Assembly: GCA_036583965.1 (NCBI GenBank)
Contig: JAZBQD010000030.1
Location: 55,243,551 to 55,307,550 of the forward strand
Length of the DNA: 64,000 bases
Reading direction: 5' to 3'
DNA from: Prunella strophiata
Lineage: Eukaryota > Chordata > Aves > Passeriformes > Prunellidae
The notes beneath the pieces are model-generated. The model ran no database searches, was not told the origin of the DNA, and saw only the letters and a program-made list of their open reading frames with translations. This document shows, in pieces, positions 36,977 to 49,459 of this stretch. The translations under genes and the position numbers were made by a program. Position 1 is the first letter of the stretch, and each line of letters starts with the position of its first letter.

Positions 36977-39603
36977 TTACTCACTTGTTTGCTTACATTA
37001 CTGGAGGGAATGATCACACTCTACAGAATCTGAAGGGCAATAATAACACAGAGCATGAAGTCAGGCAGCATTGCAATTCTCTAGCAGGGCTACTTCTCTC
37101 ATTTGGCTGCACTTAGTAAGGAGGTCCTCAATGTGGAATTGTACTGCTGTTTCTATGGTGATATGTCACATACATATCAGCTCTTTGTGGCATTTGCAAC
37201 CTTCTGAGGATTCAGTTTAACCTAAGTTGGTAGGGATAGATGACTGGAAATGTTCTTGGCAAAGGTGACTGGCTGTGACTGGCTGTGGTTAAATGCTGGT
37301 GTGCACAAAGCTTTTGGAAACAATGAAATGTGACTCATCACTAGATGTTGTGGGACTTTTCCTCTCTTACTATATCAGTATTTGGTTTTATATTGCAGTT
37401 TCATTTATGCTTCACTATTTCTAATGTTAGAAATTACTTAAGTAAGGTGCTTCAAGAGAAGATGTCACCTACACCACTGTCTTGTACTAGATGATAGTTA
37501 CAGTAAAATGAGGTGGCAGAATTTTCTGAGAAGAAGATTTCTGCTTAGAGTGTCTCTAAGAATGACTTTGTGAGAGTGCATGCTTGTCCTTTCCTGTGTT
37601 ACATATAAAACTGTTTGTCAAGGAATGTGAATGACATTGAGTCAGAAAGACACTTTTAACAAGGGACTGCACATCACTGGTTTTATAGCATCATTTGTCA
37701 AAGCCAAAGCACAGTTTAAGCACAATGACTTCACATTAATTTGAGAATTCTGAGTCCCTTGAAATTTCTTTTTTTCTCAGAATATTGAAAAAAAAATAGA
37801 AGTAGGAAAATCAGTAGAAGTATCCCCCAGTTATAGTAGTGTGAGGAGTGCACTTACGTCTTCACATGCTGAAAAAAATATTCCTAACATCTTTAGGTAG
37901 CCTGAGCTCATTTCCAAGCAACCAAGTTCATATTTATCAGGAAAGCCAATGGATTGTCTAGTTATGGCAGGGGAAGATGTGACATTTCTGAGAAATGTGG
38001 AAGAATTGTGATGGTTCCTAGTTGAGTGACAGATACCCTGCCTCAGTGTCAGAAGTGTAGGCTTGGAAAGCAGAGTCGTGTCCCACAGCTCTTGACTTAC
38101 CCTCTGACCAACAAGGATACTTGTGGAGACACCACCCAAAGACACCAAACCAATCCTAAAATCACTTCAATAAATTGTTTCCCCTTTAATACCAGAAGTT
38201 CAAAGGTCACTTCAAGCCAGTCCTCCATATATGCAGGAAAATAGAGCGCATCACGGCATAATTTTCAAGGCATGGTGGAGTTTCCTGCCAGCCGTGGCCC
38301 AATCATCCAGCCATGCAGGTGTTCTCCAACCAAATGTCCAATCTGGCACCACCAGACCACTTAGCTGTTGGAAAGTGGATAAGCAACTGGAAAACTGCTT
38401 TACACGTGCAGTCAGCATTCATAACAATACCTTCCTTGCTATTATTTCTGCTACATGCAATCCACAAAAAAATATTTGGTCCATCCACTTACTGCATTTT
38501 ATTTTTAGCAAAGTTTGTAGGCTAAGGGGTGCTTTTGCTTCTCATGTGTTCAATCCACACAGCAGAATGAGGTTCCTGTTTTGATAGCAGCTGCTGATGG
38601 TTACAAATAATAGCAAAAATAAACTGCTGCTACTATTTGACATGACCTATTTCCAGATAGGAAATGGTCTATCATAGCATAACTGAGAAGATAACCCATT
38701 ATTAACTCCTGTCTCCAAAACTTCCAAGAAGACTGATTATATGGTTCGCCATGAAACACTGCAATTTCACTAACATATTTGTTGAAAGCAATTATAATCT
38801 ATACAGTACTTCATAGATCTTGGAATACAATAACTTTAAATGGAGTAAATGGCTTACATGTCATGATCTCAATTGAAACAGGACACTATTATATCTTCAG
38901 AGGTTACCAACAAATCTCTTTCTACTGGGTAAACAAAGAAAATCATGAGGAGGAGAGAAAAAGAAAATATTTTGAAAACTTGTGAGTCCAATTGTTCTCT
39001 GCCAACAGCTATGCAGACACTGGGGCTGACTTGTTGCCAGAGTCAGCACATTAGTTAGAGCTCTCACATTCTACAGGCAGCAGCTTGATAATAAAAAAGG
39101 AAAAACCTTTCCCTTCTTGCCGCCTTCAGCAGATGACTCCAGCCTAGAAGGGAGTCAGCCCAAGTGTTTGCAACAGCAATTTGTTGAGTTTTTTGCTCAT
39201 TATAACCTTTGCCAGAGCTTTATTCCATGACCCGAGTGGCTGGCTGACTGAATGCCTCTTCCCGGACTGAAGGGGCTGAGCCAGCGAGGCACTGCTCTCT
39301 CAGCCTCGTGTCCCAAAAGGAGAGGTTTCCAGATCTCAGCCAGACAAGGCTATGATAGAGAACTGCTGCCTGAGTGGCTCACGGGCACCAGGGGCCACTC
39401 GGGGCACAACAAGAGGTGCTGTTCCACCAGCACAGCACAGCGGGTCATCCCTCGGGCACAGGCAGCAAGGGTTCCAGTGTAGCACCCTGGTCTGTGTTCA
39501 GAGCACACTGAAGGCAAAGCAATACCTTAGGAAGCTACACAGTTAGATTTTTGTCCTCTACTCTCTCCTGCACTAGGGCACTGCAAGAGAGCACTGCAGG
39601 CAA

Positions 39604-39743
39604 GGATCACAGAACCATGGAATCAGAATGGTTTGAGTTGGTTGGGACTTTTAAAAACCATCTAATTCCAACACTCCCACATGGGCAGAGACGCTTTCCA
39701 CTCAGTCTGGTTGAAGCCCCATCTAACCTGACCTTGAACACTT
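39604..39743 (-). mobile_element. CR1 LINE 3' end, left half of an interrupted copy
   Basis: Minus-strand CR1 terminus: 'gatcacagaaccatggaat' (inverse of the CR1 tail), 'ggtttgagttggttggga', 'catctaattccaac', 'cagtctggttgaagcccc' and 'acctgaccttgaacactt'. In intact CR1 this is followed by a 'ccagggatggggcatccac' segment. Here the sequence stops at 'aacactt' and that continuation reappears at 40,468, so the copy is split by a younger insertion. Confidence 0.88.
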
Positions 39744-40150
39744 ACCTGGGGAGCAGCCCTGCAGAGAGGAACCTGGGGATGCTGGGTGGCAGCAGGTGCA
39801 GTGTGGGCCAGTGGTGTCCCAGCAGCCAAGAGGGCAAAGCACATCCTGGGGTGCATCAAAGATGGCATCACCAGCCAGGCAAGAGAGGTGATTATCCCAC
39901 TGTAGTCAGTGTTGGTGCAGCCCCACCTGGGGTACTGCACACAGTTCTGGGCCCCACAGCTTAAGAAGTACATAAAGGTACTCGAATGCACCAAGAGAAG
40001 GGCAACAAAACTGATGAAAGGGCTAGAAGGAATGTCTTATGAGGAGCAGCTGCAGATATTTGGGCTTGTCTGGTATGGAGAGAAGGATGCTGAGCTGTGA
40101 CCTCACTGCTCTCTACAGCTTCCTGACCAGAGGAAAGGGAGAGGGAGGTC
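39744..40150 (+). pseudogene. Remnant of CR1 ORF2 (reverse transcriptase C-terminal end)
   Basis: Conceptual translation shows the C-terminal part of CR1 ORF2 in pieces. An LGSSPAERNLGMLG-like start lies in one frame. A shift to a second frame by about 39,838 gives HILGCIKDGITSQAREVIIP, an in-frame TAG stop at 39,903-39,905, and then [19 protein letters not shown] and the [13 protein letters not shown] block. A further shift near 40,075 puts the final DLTALYSFL-like end in a third frame. This region follows the polymerase domain in CR1 and carries no catalytic motif. At least two frameshifts and one stop make it non-functional. Confidence 0.85.
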
Positions 40151-40467
40151 TGAGCTTTTCTGTCTGGGATCCAGTAATAAGATGTGTGGAAATGGTTGAA
40201 AGCTGCATCAGGGGAGGTTTAGACTGGACATTAGGAAGCATTTCTTTACCAAAAGAGTAATCAAATGCTGGAACAGGCTTCCTAAAGAGGTGGTCAATAC
40301 CCCAAGCCTGTCTTAGTTTAAGAAGCATTTTGACAATGCCCTTAATTGTATGCTTTAACTTTTGGTCAGCCTTGAACTGGTCAGGCGGTTGACTAGATGA
40401 TCATTGTAGGTCTCTTACAACTGAATAATCTATTTTATTCTTTTCTTTTCTATTTAATTTCTATCAT
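39744..40467 (+). mobile_element. CR1 LINE, plus-strand copy inserted into another CR1
   Basis: A 5'-truncated copy of about 720 bp, starting within the end of the reverse-transcriptase ORF ('ctggggagcagccctgcaga') and running through the CR1 3' UTR: 'aggtttagactggacatta', 'tggtcaggcggttgactaga' and 'tgatcattgtaggtctctta'. It ends in a decayed ATTCT/TTCTATT tail at 40,430-40,467. Flanks on both sides belong to one older, opposite-strand CR1. Confidence 0.88.
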
Positions 40468-41100
40468 TTCCAGTGGCGGGACATCCACAACTTCTATGGG
40501 CAATATGTTTCAACATTTCTCCACCTTCATCATAAAACATTTCCTCCTTATATGCAGTCTAAATTGACCCACTTTTTGATTAAAATCATTAACCCTTGTC
40601 CTATCTCAACAGGCCCAACTAAAAATTTTGTATCTATCTTTCTTATTAGCCCCCTTCAGGGACTAAAAGACTACTATAAGATCTCCCTGGATTCTTTTCT
40701 TTTCCTGGTTGAAGAAATGCAATTGTCTCAGCCTTTCCTCATAAGCAAAGTGTTCTATCCCTCAGATCATCTTAGTGACCCTCCTCTGCACTCAGTTGAA
40801 CAGGTCCATGTCCTTATTGTGCTGGGAACACCAGAGCTGGACACAGTACTCAACACAGGACTCATGAGAGCAAAGCAGAGGGGCAGAGTTGCCTCCCTCA
40901 CCCTGCTGGCCTCTCTGCTTTTGATGCAGCCTGTGACATTGTTGCTTTGCAGGCTGCAAGCACATGTTGCTGGCTTATGTTCAATTTTTCATCCAGCAAT
41001 ATCCCCAAGTCCTTCTCTTCAGGGCCACTCCTAATCTCTTCATTCCACAGCCTGTATTATACTGGTACTGGTGATTTCTCCAACCCACTGTTCAAAGATC
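40468..41100 (-). mobile_element. CR1 LINE, right half of an interrupted copy
   Basis: Continues the minus-strand CR1 that begins at 39,604: 'ccagtggcgggacatccaca', 'cttctatgggcaatatgttt', 'tttcctccttatatgcagtc', 'cccttgtcctatctcaacag', then 'atcatcttagtgaccctcct', 'gctgggaacaccagagctgg' and 'acagtactcaacacagg'. It fades out around 41,100. The long plus-strand frame 40,552-41,034 (160 codons) is antisense to the element and is not a gene. Confidence 0.88.
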
Positions 41101-41689
41101 ATTATCTATGTATCTCCCTGCCCCACCTGACTGAAGATCTGTTGCCTTAGCTATTGATCCCACAACTCTCTGGCTATATTATGGAAATAACATAGATTTA
41201 GAAAAAACTAGATTAAGATTACTATGAGTGGGGATTCTAAGACACCCCTGCATCCCTAGTCCTTCCTCCTGACTGGGTGGAAGTGGCTTCCCAAGAACAT
41301 GTTTGATCCTTGATGCCAAGAGCAAGCCTGTAACTCCATAACAGAGAATGTCCAAAATGATCACTTTAGAGTTTGGGCCCCTCTCCTAAGCACCAAAAGT
41401 TTACAGGCACCTATATCCCTTTCCTCTTCTGTTTTTCAATACCTCCCCAACAGGGAGGTATTGAAAGGTCTCCTCTTTTTTCCAAGGCTCAATCCCCAGA
41501 GAAGGTGAAATCAGGGGTTTCTGCTGGTGAACCATGGATGTGAAGGAGGAACCTAAAGAGGCAATGGCTCGATGAAATAGATAAGAAAATATGAGATTCT
41601 TCTTTGTCCATGTTGTATGGTTTTGTAACCTGTTTCCCAAAAGCATCAAGCAGAAGCCAAAGAAAGTAATTTGTCATGCCTCTTCCTGC
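41101..41689. other. Non-coding stretch without recognisable gene or repeat
   Basis: Unique-looking DNA between the CR1 cluster and the first copy of the unnamed repeat. No product is recognisable in any open frame. Confidence 0.5.
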
Positions 41690-42150
41690 CTGCACACTGT
41701 GTGTGCATCATGAGGCAGACCTGCTAAGAGGAAACTTAGGGAGGATGTGATGCTCCAAAAAGAATCTGGGGAGTTTTTGGTGGTTAAAATACACACCTCT
41801 GTCATCAGTTCTTAGCAGAAAATGACAGTCAAAAGACCAAAGTATCTATGAGGTAATTTAGAGAAACTAAAAGGTCCTCAAAATAACAGAGGTTTTGTCT
41901 CTGTAATCATACTGCACTGAGGAAATCCATTATCTTATTTATGGTTTGTTTTTCAGGGTCAGAGCAGACATGGTGCTGTATATTGAAAAATACAGGTTGT
42001 AATGCTGTAACAGGTTGTGCCACCTCTGTGGGTTTGTCATACAGTCCTGCACAGGTTGTTTTAACTAGGGTGTACTCACCGAGTATACAAAACCAGTTAG
42101 AACTTTACTGAAAGCCAGGCCAGGATCAGCTAACTTGCAGTGGTTTAATT
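41690..42150 (+). repeat. Unnamed dispersed repeat, copy A
   Basis: About 460 bp, colinear with 47,325-47,775 at an almost constant offset of 5.62-5.64 kb. Shared anchors in order: 'gggaggatgt', 'cacctctgtcatca' (41,794-41,807), 'aaaggtcctcaaaa', 'actgaggaaa', 'tatttatggtttgtt' and 'gggtttgtca' (42,030-42,039), then a weaker 'gccag.ccag' end. Identity looks roughly 70-80% by eye with indels. The strand is given relative to copy B only. The family is not recognised; a solo LTR or other old dispersed repeat is possible. Confidence 0.7.
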
Positions 42151-45100
42151 CTGTAAGACAGTCCAAAGGAGGCTTTGCAAACCTGTTCCAGGAAACAAGA
42201 ACTCACATTTAAGAGAACAGCAGATAAAAATGTCAGGACACTTAGTGTGTTTCATTTGGCCAGAGAAGAGCCAACCAATTTAACTGAAAACATCTGCAAG
42301 GGATGGTAGTATCTGCAGGGCTCTTGAAAAAAGATTCATGAATTCCATCAACAGCTATCAACCAGATATTGTCACTCAGAAGCAAAGTGGCATTTTGCAA
42401 GCACATCATGTCTGCACAAGAGAAATGAACCCAAGAAACAATTCAATGTTTATAACACCTCACAAAGTATCCTGTGCTTCCTCACCTGCTCTCAGTAATG
42501 GAAATGCCACTACTGGCTGTGCCTTGCATCCCACCTAGCTTTACATCTGTTCCATGTAGTAGTCAGCTTTTCAGTAAGGCTCCTGTTACTGTCATCCACC
42601 CTCTTCTTCTGACCTATTTTAAGTGTCATGGAGTTTAATATCACTACAGAAATGCTTCTTCATTGAGCAGAAAGTGAGTCAGGGTGATGAAGATGACTGA
42701 GATCGGCTAACACGAAATCTACACAGAGATGAAGACTCATCTTCATCACTCAAAAGTGCAATAGTGTCAGTTCTTGGGTATCCAATTTGGGGATGGTGGA
42801 ATCAGAGAAAGTTCAGGTATGCCTAACCCCAGACTTTCCTAATGGCGTTTCATGGCAGTTTCTGAGGAGTCATTTGGACAGTGTTCTTTTCCAGAGGGCT
42901 TCAACAGCACTTTCTGACAACTTGGAAATGAAAACCCAAACTCCTAAATTACTCTTGAAGTGTTGCCAGTATTTGTGGTTTAATGGTTGGGACTGAGCAT
43001 GTTTGGTTGTTTTCTTAAAGCCCTAGACCCTAGAATCAGGTTATTTATTACCTGAGAATTCCACCTCATTTCATCTGAAAGCCCTTTTAATCACAGGGAG
43101 ATCACAGGAGGAAAGCCACAAGGGAACAGAGGGGAAACAATGTGAGTATAAAGGAAAAAAAAAAGTAGTTCAGTAGTAATGATATTGGGAGCCTGATTAT
43201 TCTTAAACAAGTGTCTTGATTTGCTGGAGTCTGACTCAGGTCTTGAGTAAATTGGGCTATTTCTTGTCACTATTAATTTGACTGGTTCTTCAAGTCCTGA
43301 GGACTTTTGTAATCTTCAGCCTTCCATCAGGCTTCAAATGATTAAGGTGTGCACCTAAGAAACATGTTCTTCCATATTAGCCAACTTTTCTTTAAAATGA
43401 ATATCCACAGATAGTCTAAATTATTAATTTCATTGAAACCAGTTTGGAAGCTGTTTAACCAAAATGGTTCTTGTGCTGACCCATCATCTCTTCTTGCATG
43501 TCAATGTGTATTGCTACAAGAAAACCTCATGCTGTGACGGAGGTGGCACATCAAGAACAGAAAGTTTCCTGGTTTCCTGCCATGAGGGATCACACATCAG
43601 TATTGCCTTGGGGTGGTGGACATATGCCATTTTTGGAATTTACACCACCCCACACTGCTTGCTTTCAATCTGAGTAAATCTGACCCATACCGTGACTAGG
43701 CTGGTTTCAAGCGAAGGCAGAGTGCGATGGGATGGGCGGATAGGGTAGGAATTAAGATACCTAGAAATTGAGCATGAGATGGTTGGTGTTTGTTCTTATC
43801 AAAAATCCTTCTCTATCCCAGCTTCCAGATACAGCATCTTGATCCCCTGAACTGCTAGAGCCTGCCTACAGCTGTTTTGGCACCACAATATTCTGGCACT
43901 GGCAGGACATGTCATAACATAAGAGTGTGTCTTCCATCCATCTGGTTTACTGATAGCTGCCTCCAAGTGCTTTGAAAAGTGCTGACTGAAGATACAGAAC
44001 AATAAATCCACAGCTTGCCATTCAAAGCCTCAAGAAAAATAATAACCTTGAACCCTGTCCTGAAATTTTATCACTTCATGTTCCAAAAGGACCTCAGTGT
44101 CTCAAATGGGCTATCCATCTTGAGAGCCATGTTTTGTTGACAGCTCTCTCTGACACAAAAAGGGCTAAGAGTGCATGCCTGGCCTTAAAAACACCCACTT
44201 GAAAGTTTTCAGAAAAAAAGCTCTAAAGTCTGCCTGACTGGTGGCTTGGTTTCTTGCTGCACTACCAGTAACTTTGCATTTGCTATGTCACTTGTCAAAT
44301 TGGTGGGCCAAAAAAGTTTCTCTTTGAAAACTTAATTTTCTCCCCAGCAACTGTTAGCCTTCTACCCTCCTGGTAGCAACCCCTGGCCAGCTCTGTGAGG
44401 GCACCAGGTCAGCATGAAAGAGTGCTCTGCCACAGCAAATCAGGCTCTTTTAAACAATGTTTGATAAATTAATTTTTGAGCAGTGGAAGGGAGCAGCCAC
44501 GGGGCAGCAAGACCCAATGCCAGCATGACAGAGGGTGCAGGGAGGCCGAGGTGGGCCTGGCAAGGGGGCAGTGGCGAGCCAGGAGCAAACACTGACATGA
44601 AACCCCAACTTCACAGCTTCCCTGGGTCCAGCCAGCACATCCCACCTAAATGCACCCACTGTGCAAGCCCTTGAAGGCTCTCAGTCATTGCTTCTCATGC
44701 ACACTACCAGAGCCAACAGTACTGCTGGCTTTGCCAAGGCTTGTGAACATATTTTCTACTTACAGAAGACCAACACAGAACAAAACAAAGGCTTCCCCCA
44801 TCCATTTCTATTCTCTCAGGGTTCCCATACCTCATTGCAATCCCTTCTAGTGTCCTCACAGCCTTCTGTGCATGAGGTTCTGACCAGCTACCTCATTGTC
44901 TTACCTCTGAGGCATACAATTATCTTTGCTTCTGCATTTGTTGCATTTGATATCACCTGCCCTCATAGCTACACACCAACAATCATTCTTGGAGTTGAGA
45001 ACATCTTTCTCTATTTTTCTCTCTCTCTTTTGCTCCAGCCAGTTTTTCACTTCAGTTTCTACCTGAAAACTGCTCTCAAGTGCTCTCAACTGCTCTCAGC

Positions 45101-47324
45101 CCCCTCTTCCTATTGCACTTCTTGTCCTGGCAGCTCAGCCCTGTCTGTGACCCACATCCCTTCAGTTCAGCCATCAGGCCCTACCCAGCATGCTGATGGT
45201 GTCTATAGTAAATAAATGGCCTTTTCTCCATCTCATCCAAGTGCTTTTCAATTATCTTCTGTGGCACTAAACTCTGTGAAAGACTGCAGTTTAAAGTAAA
45301 AATCATTCCAATGCATGATTCATTTCATTTGTGTCAAGAGTTTACTTCTTTCATCTTTGCAGATCAGTAAATGTGTTTTCTTTTAAATCTGACACTTAAG
45401 GCTCATCTTTTGTCACAATATTTATCAGCAAGCAAATGGGATGGCTGCCCACCATCACGAACCAGCAATGCTAGTGACAGGAAAGAGTATGAGGGTTTTC
45501 AAGGATGAACCAAGTTCACTGTTGTTACTGAAACACAATGATAAAAGCAAGGCATACAAGTATGTAATCCCCACAAAAGCACTTAGACAATCTGCAGGTC
45601 AGAACTGTGTCACTTCTCCTCTAAACACCATCCTTAGAATAGGCTGTCTAAAACATTCCTGAATATTTTTTTTCTTACAGGCAAGAGTACTTCCAGCATA
45701 CCCTCTGATTGGAGAAGTCTCTAAAATGTTTTGATGAAGGTAAAGCTGAAAGGCAATACCTGAATGTTGTGTAAGGGCTGTGACAGGAAACATTTTTTGC
45801 CCAGGATATTAAATCTTTCTCTAAATTACTGTATGCCCAGGTACATCTCAACTAGTTCTGTCAGCCCAAAGGCAGGAAGCACAGCACAATTAATCTCTGC
45901 ACATATGGACTCTTCCGTCCCACAGTGGCACTGCTTCTTCTATACCCTCCATTTGGAAGGGTCCCTTGGCCACACCACCCTCCAGTGCCTGCACAGTGTG
46001 TGCTGATTACTGGTGCCAGTGTTGCTAGCTGGTAGAGCCCAGGTGGCATTTTTTAACCTTTCTCTTTTGATTTCTAAATTGCCAATAGCTAGTGATGAAA
46101 ACAAGGCTCAATAACTAGTACAAGTTCCACCCAAAAGAAATGCATCTTTCCCCATGGGTTTAATTCAACTGTGTGTGGGAACTGTGCAATTCCACAGCCC
46201 TTCTGTTCAGTAAAGGTATGAGACTCAGAGACAAAACCATTTAGTTCCCAAGCATGCACTGAGAAAGGAGAGCAAATGCATCGAGGCTCAGCTAAGTGCA
46301 CAAACTCAGCCATGGGCTGTGAAATCAAAGGTTGAGGCAGAAGCAGGGTCTTCCATTCCTGTTGAGGGAGGCAGGTGCCCAGCTTTTTTGATAACATAAA
46401 GTGTACTCAGCTGCATAAAGGCTCCAACTATTCATGCCAGGTCAACAAGAGATGAGACAGGGCAAGACATGTTCTGACATCTGCCCACAGGAGGGAAGGT
46501 TTGGGACCCAAATGCTAGGGATCAGACAGTGGGCCTGTCATCATAACAATGTAGTGATACAGCACACATTTGCAGATTTTGTCTTGGATTCCCTGAGTGA
46601 AAGATCCCACATTTATGAATCTTCCCTTGGATTGTCTGAGTGAAAAAAAATCAAAAAAATCAATATGTATATAAAGGCTTTAATCTGATTTTCAGCTGCT
46701 GCTGTATGTGCCATATACATGCCAGTGTGAGGCCCAAAGCTGAATGGCAGACCCTAGTCAGGACATTGGTGTTTGGCTACTGTAATTATTTGCAGCATTT
46801 AAAGTCTATGGAGTAGTTTGTGGACCCCCATGATACACTGAGTGACTTGCTATAAAATGAATCTTGAAAGAAGCTGAATATCATTAAAACCTAGGAAATT
46901 GATAGAAAAGCTTTTGTTTTAATTTTTCTTGCCTAACTGAGATCACTGTATTCATCTCTTCCTTTATATGCAAAGTCTAAAATGCCTCCTACCAATGAAA
47001 GTATGGGAATGCATATACACCAAGTCTTCCATGGCCAGCATCTTCCATCTAAGAAGGTGAGAAACCTCCTCATTATCTCCTTGTTTAGAAAGTTTAAAAA
47101 TCATGCTTCATTTAGCCCAGGAATTAACAGGTGCCTGGTTGCATCGGAGGCTGAATTTGTTGGACTCAAAATACATTAATAGGTAACAGTCATTCCTCAT
47201 ACCTCAAGGTAACAGAGTTTGTTCTTGTTTACAGAGCCCCCTTATATAGCTGCACCAACTTGCCTGAGAAGAGAGGAGATGACCTGCTGGCGACTGCCTG
47301 TCCCCCTGACAGCGAGCCAAGACT
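42151..47324. other. Non-coding stretch between the two unnamed repeat copies
   Basis: No recognised gene, and no retroviral gag, pol or env similarity is seen, so this does not look like a provirus interior. The longest frame (44,661-45,215, 184 codons) has no recognisable domain. The segment 44,460-44,620 is GC-richer. An imperfect direct repeat 'ggatt.cctgagtgaaa' lies at about 46,587-46,644. Confidence 0.5.
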
Positions 47325-47775
47325 GAGTGTGCAGCGCAGGGCGGGAAACGCAACAGGAGACACGGGGAGGATGTCCTGCACCGCAGACAGGGCACAGGGC
47401 TTTTAGTGGTTAAGATGACAACAAATGTGCACCTCTGTCATCAATCCCTAGTAGCAAGCCATATCCATGGAGAAACTTAGACAAACCAAAAAGGTCCTCA
47501 AAAACAAGTGAGGTTTTGTTTTTTGAATAATGATAATGTACTGAGGAAAGCCATTATCCTATTTATGGTTTGTTGTTCAGACTCCCAGCCAACAGCACAC
47601 CATACTCCGTGAATATATACATTCTAATGATATGATGGGGCAGGACACAGATGTTACGGGTTTGTCACACGGTCCTGCCTGGTTTGGCTTAACCAGCGTG
47701 TAATTGCCAAGCATAAGAAGCACTTGCAATTGGTAATGACTGCCAGCCAGTGTATACTAATAGCTAGCTATACCA
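47325..47775 (+). repeat. Unnamed dispersed repeat, copy B
   Basis: Colinear with 41,690-42,150 in the same orientation. Anchors: 'gggaggatgt' (47,363), 'cacctctgtcatca' (47,430-47,443), 'aaaggtcctcaaaa', 'actgaggaaagcc', 'tatttatggtttgtt' (47,560 region) and 'gggtttgtca' (47,658-47,667). The left part keeps more CpG dinucleotides (47,287-47,390) than copy A, so it may be younger or less decayed. Confidence 0.7.
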
Positions 47776-49033
47776 TGATTGCACATGGAAACAAGAGAGA
47801 AAGAGGAATAAGAAGGAAGTGATAAAGACAAAGATTCAAGGGACCAGTACAAAGAACAACAAAACTGAATTCAAAATAATTCAGGTTGAAACCGTGTAGC
47901 AATTTTGTTATGTTGAAGCAGAACTGCAGCTCATTTAAATGACTAAAGAATGAGAGTCTGGTCTCAAATACTGTCAAAGACCACTTGCTGCTCTTCTCTA
48001 AGGATGGCCAGGCAATAGAAAACCTAGCAGATTAGGATTATGTATCACTTTGCCTCTTCCCAACAGAACCACTAAGGTGGAAGGGTGTTTCTGAATCATC
48101 ATCCTTTCTTGCTTGTGTGCTTTAGTAGCCAAAGTCTTACAAGATTTTAAAAATCTGTGTGTTTTTAATATACATGCCTTCCCCCTCAAGCTCATCTAAC
48201 ATGCTACTTCCCAAGCAAAGCTTTTAAAGGCAAGAACTATTTGCAATTTCCCTTGACTTTAATTGTAGATTGCTTGTAATTCTTGGTCTCTAGTCAATCC
48301 TTTAAATAGCTGAGACGCTGAAAATGAGAGGCCATTGTTGTCAGATGAGTTTTTCATTAATAATCTAGGTCTATCCATCATGACAAATTAGACAAATTCT
48401 CAGCAATATTTGATTAGAAGAAAAGTGAATTGTTGATACAGCACAAATAGGGGTTTACTTGTAAGTGGGGCTGGATTTTCAAAGAGCATTGATTTTTGCA
48501 ATATTTCAGTGTTAGATTTCTACCTCTTCTGTACAATTTGGTGTCTTAAGAGATAAATTAAAGAAGGTGAATGCCTGAACTGGGATCCAGATGGGCCTTT
48601 GTCCTCGCTGCACAAATCTAAACCCCTCTTTATAGCAGGTTTGCCCTGGAGACAACCTCTGTGGGAAGTCTGAAACCATGATGGAGGGCAAGCCAGCTCT
48701 TCAGCACTGTGAATAACTGGGGCTCACTTCCCAGCCCTTTTTTATTTGGCAATGTAGACATACCCCTAGAATCCTTCCACTGTCTCTGCAACTGGACAAG
48801 TACATCCAGAAGCCAATTCAAACTTAGGGAGAGCTGCCTTATCTTCTTTTGGATAGGCTTCTATCACTCCGTTGTCTATAGTGAGAGCCAAGGCAATTCA
48901 GTAACTAAATCTTCTTGTAAATCTAGCCACTTAAAAAAGAGAGAAACAAACTGAGGTTCTTGTGGGATTTAATTTTTTTTCTTTCTGAAATATTTGAAGA
49001 TTGTTGAGGAGTACATCTGGTCCAGGTAGCTCA
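47776..49033. other. Non-coding stretch without recognisable gene or repeat
   Basis: AT-rich unique-looking DNA. Open frames (81 codons or fewer) are not recognisable. Confidence 0.5.
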
Positions 49034-49459
49034 GTGTGAAGATACAGTGGGAGCTGCAGGTTGAGCTCTGGGTGGTGGGAGCCCGAGGCAAGAGGCCATG
49101 GACTGCAGACCCTTTGCATAACAAAGGGCACAGGGACCTGTGGCACCAGCCAGGTGACCAATCACTCAGACACATGGCAGGAGCCAAGGATTAAACTGGA
49201 AGAATCCAGATTTTTTTGCACATTGACACTATGGGTGTAAAAACCCGGGATTTCTTTTGTTCAGGATCCCTCCTCGAAGGCACCAGCTCGAGTTTTTGCT
49301 GCACCATGATAAAATTTCTTAAAGGAACCAGAGGTTTGAGACTCTGCTGTGGAAAACCTGGGGTCAGACCAGTGAAGAAACCTGGTCTGACTGTGGAGTG
49401 GGTGTGTGGGGAGCCAAGGGGGACACCTCAGTCACTGGAACCACCCCATTTTGTATAAC
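49034..49459 (+). mobile_element. LTR-like remnant of an endogenous retrovirus
   Basis: The core at 49,230-49,345 has the order expected of an LTR U3-R-U5 junction: a TATA-like 'tgtaaaaac', then 'cccgggatttcttttgttc', 'ggatccctcctcgaaggc', 'accagctcgag', a polyadenylation-signal-like 'gataaaat' at about 49,309, 'ttcttaaaggaacc' and a GT-rich 'tttgagactctgctgtgg'. This resembles retroviral LTRs of birds as I recall them. The boundaries are guesses and no second LTR or coding region adjoins. A CCAAT box (49,158-49,162) lies upstream. Confidence 0.4.

Larger units (their letters stand above)
31390..39603. other. Long non-coding stretch
   Basis: No recognised gene or repeat family. It includes the poly-A tracts at 32,490 and 36,957 and a short direct repeat at 34,279-34,319, listed separately. 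The longest frame in the window (36,155-36,712, 185 codons) lies here but has no recognisable domain, and its region is not otherwise gene-like. The segment 39,230-39,500 is locally GC-richer without a recognisable identity. Confidence 0.5.

Noticed and set aside
40552..41034. Open frame of 160 codons, plus strand
   Set aside because: It runs antisense through a minus-strand CR1 element.
44661..45215. Open frame of 184 codons, plus strand
   Set aside because: Serine- and leucine-rich chance translation of pyrimidine-rich DNA, with no recognisable protein family.
41690..47775. Complete provirus bounded by the two unnamed repeats as LTRs
   Set aside because: The 5.2 kb between them shows no gag, pol or env similarity. 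The copies are too unlike each other for paired LTRs of a recognisable provirus, and the ends are not defined.
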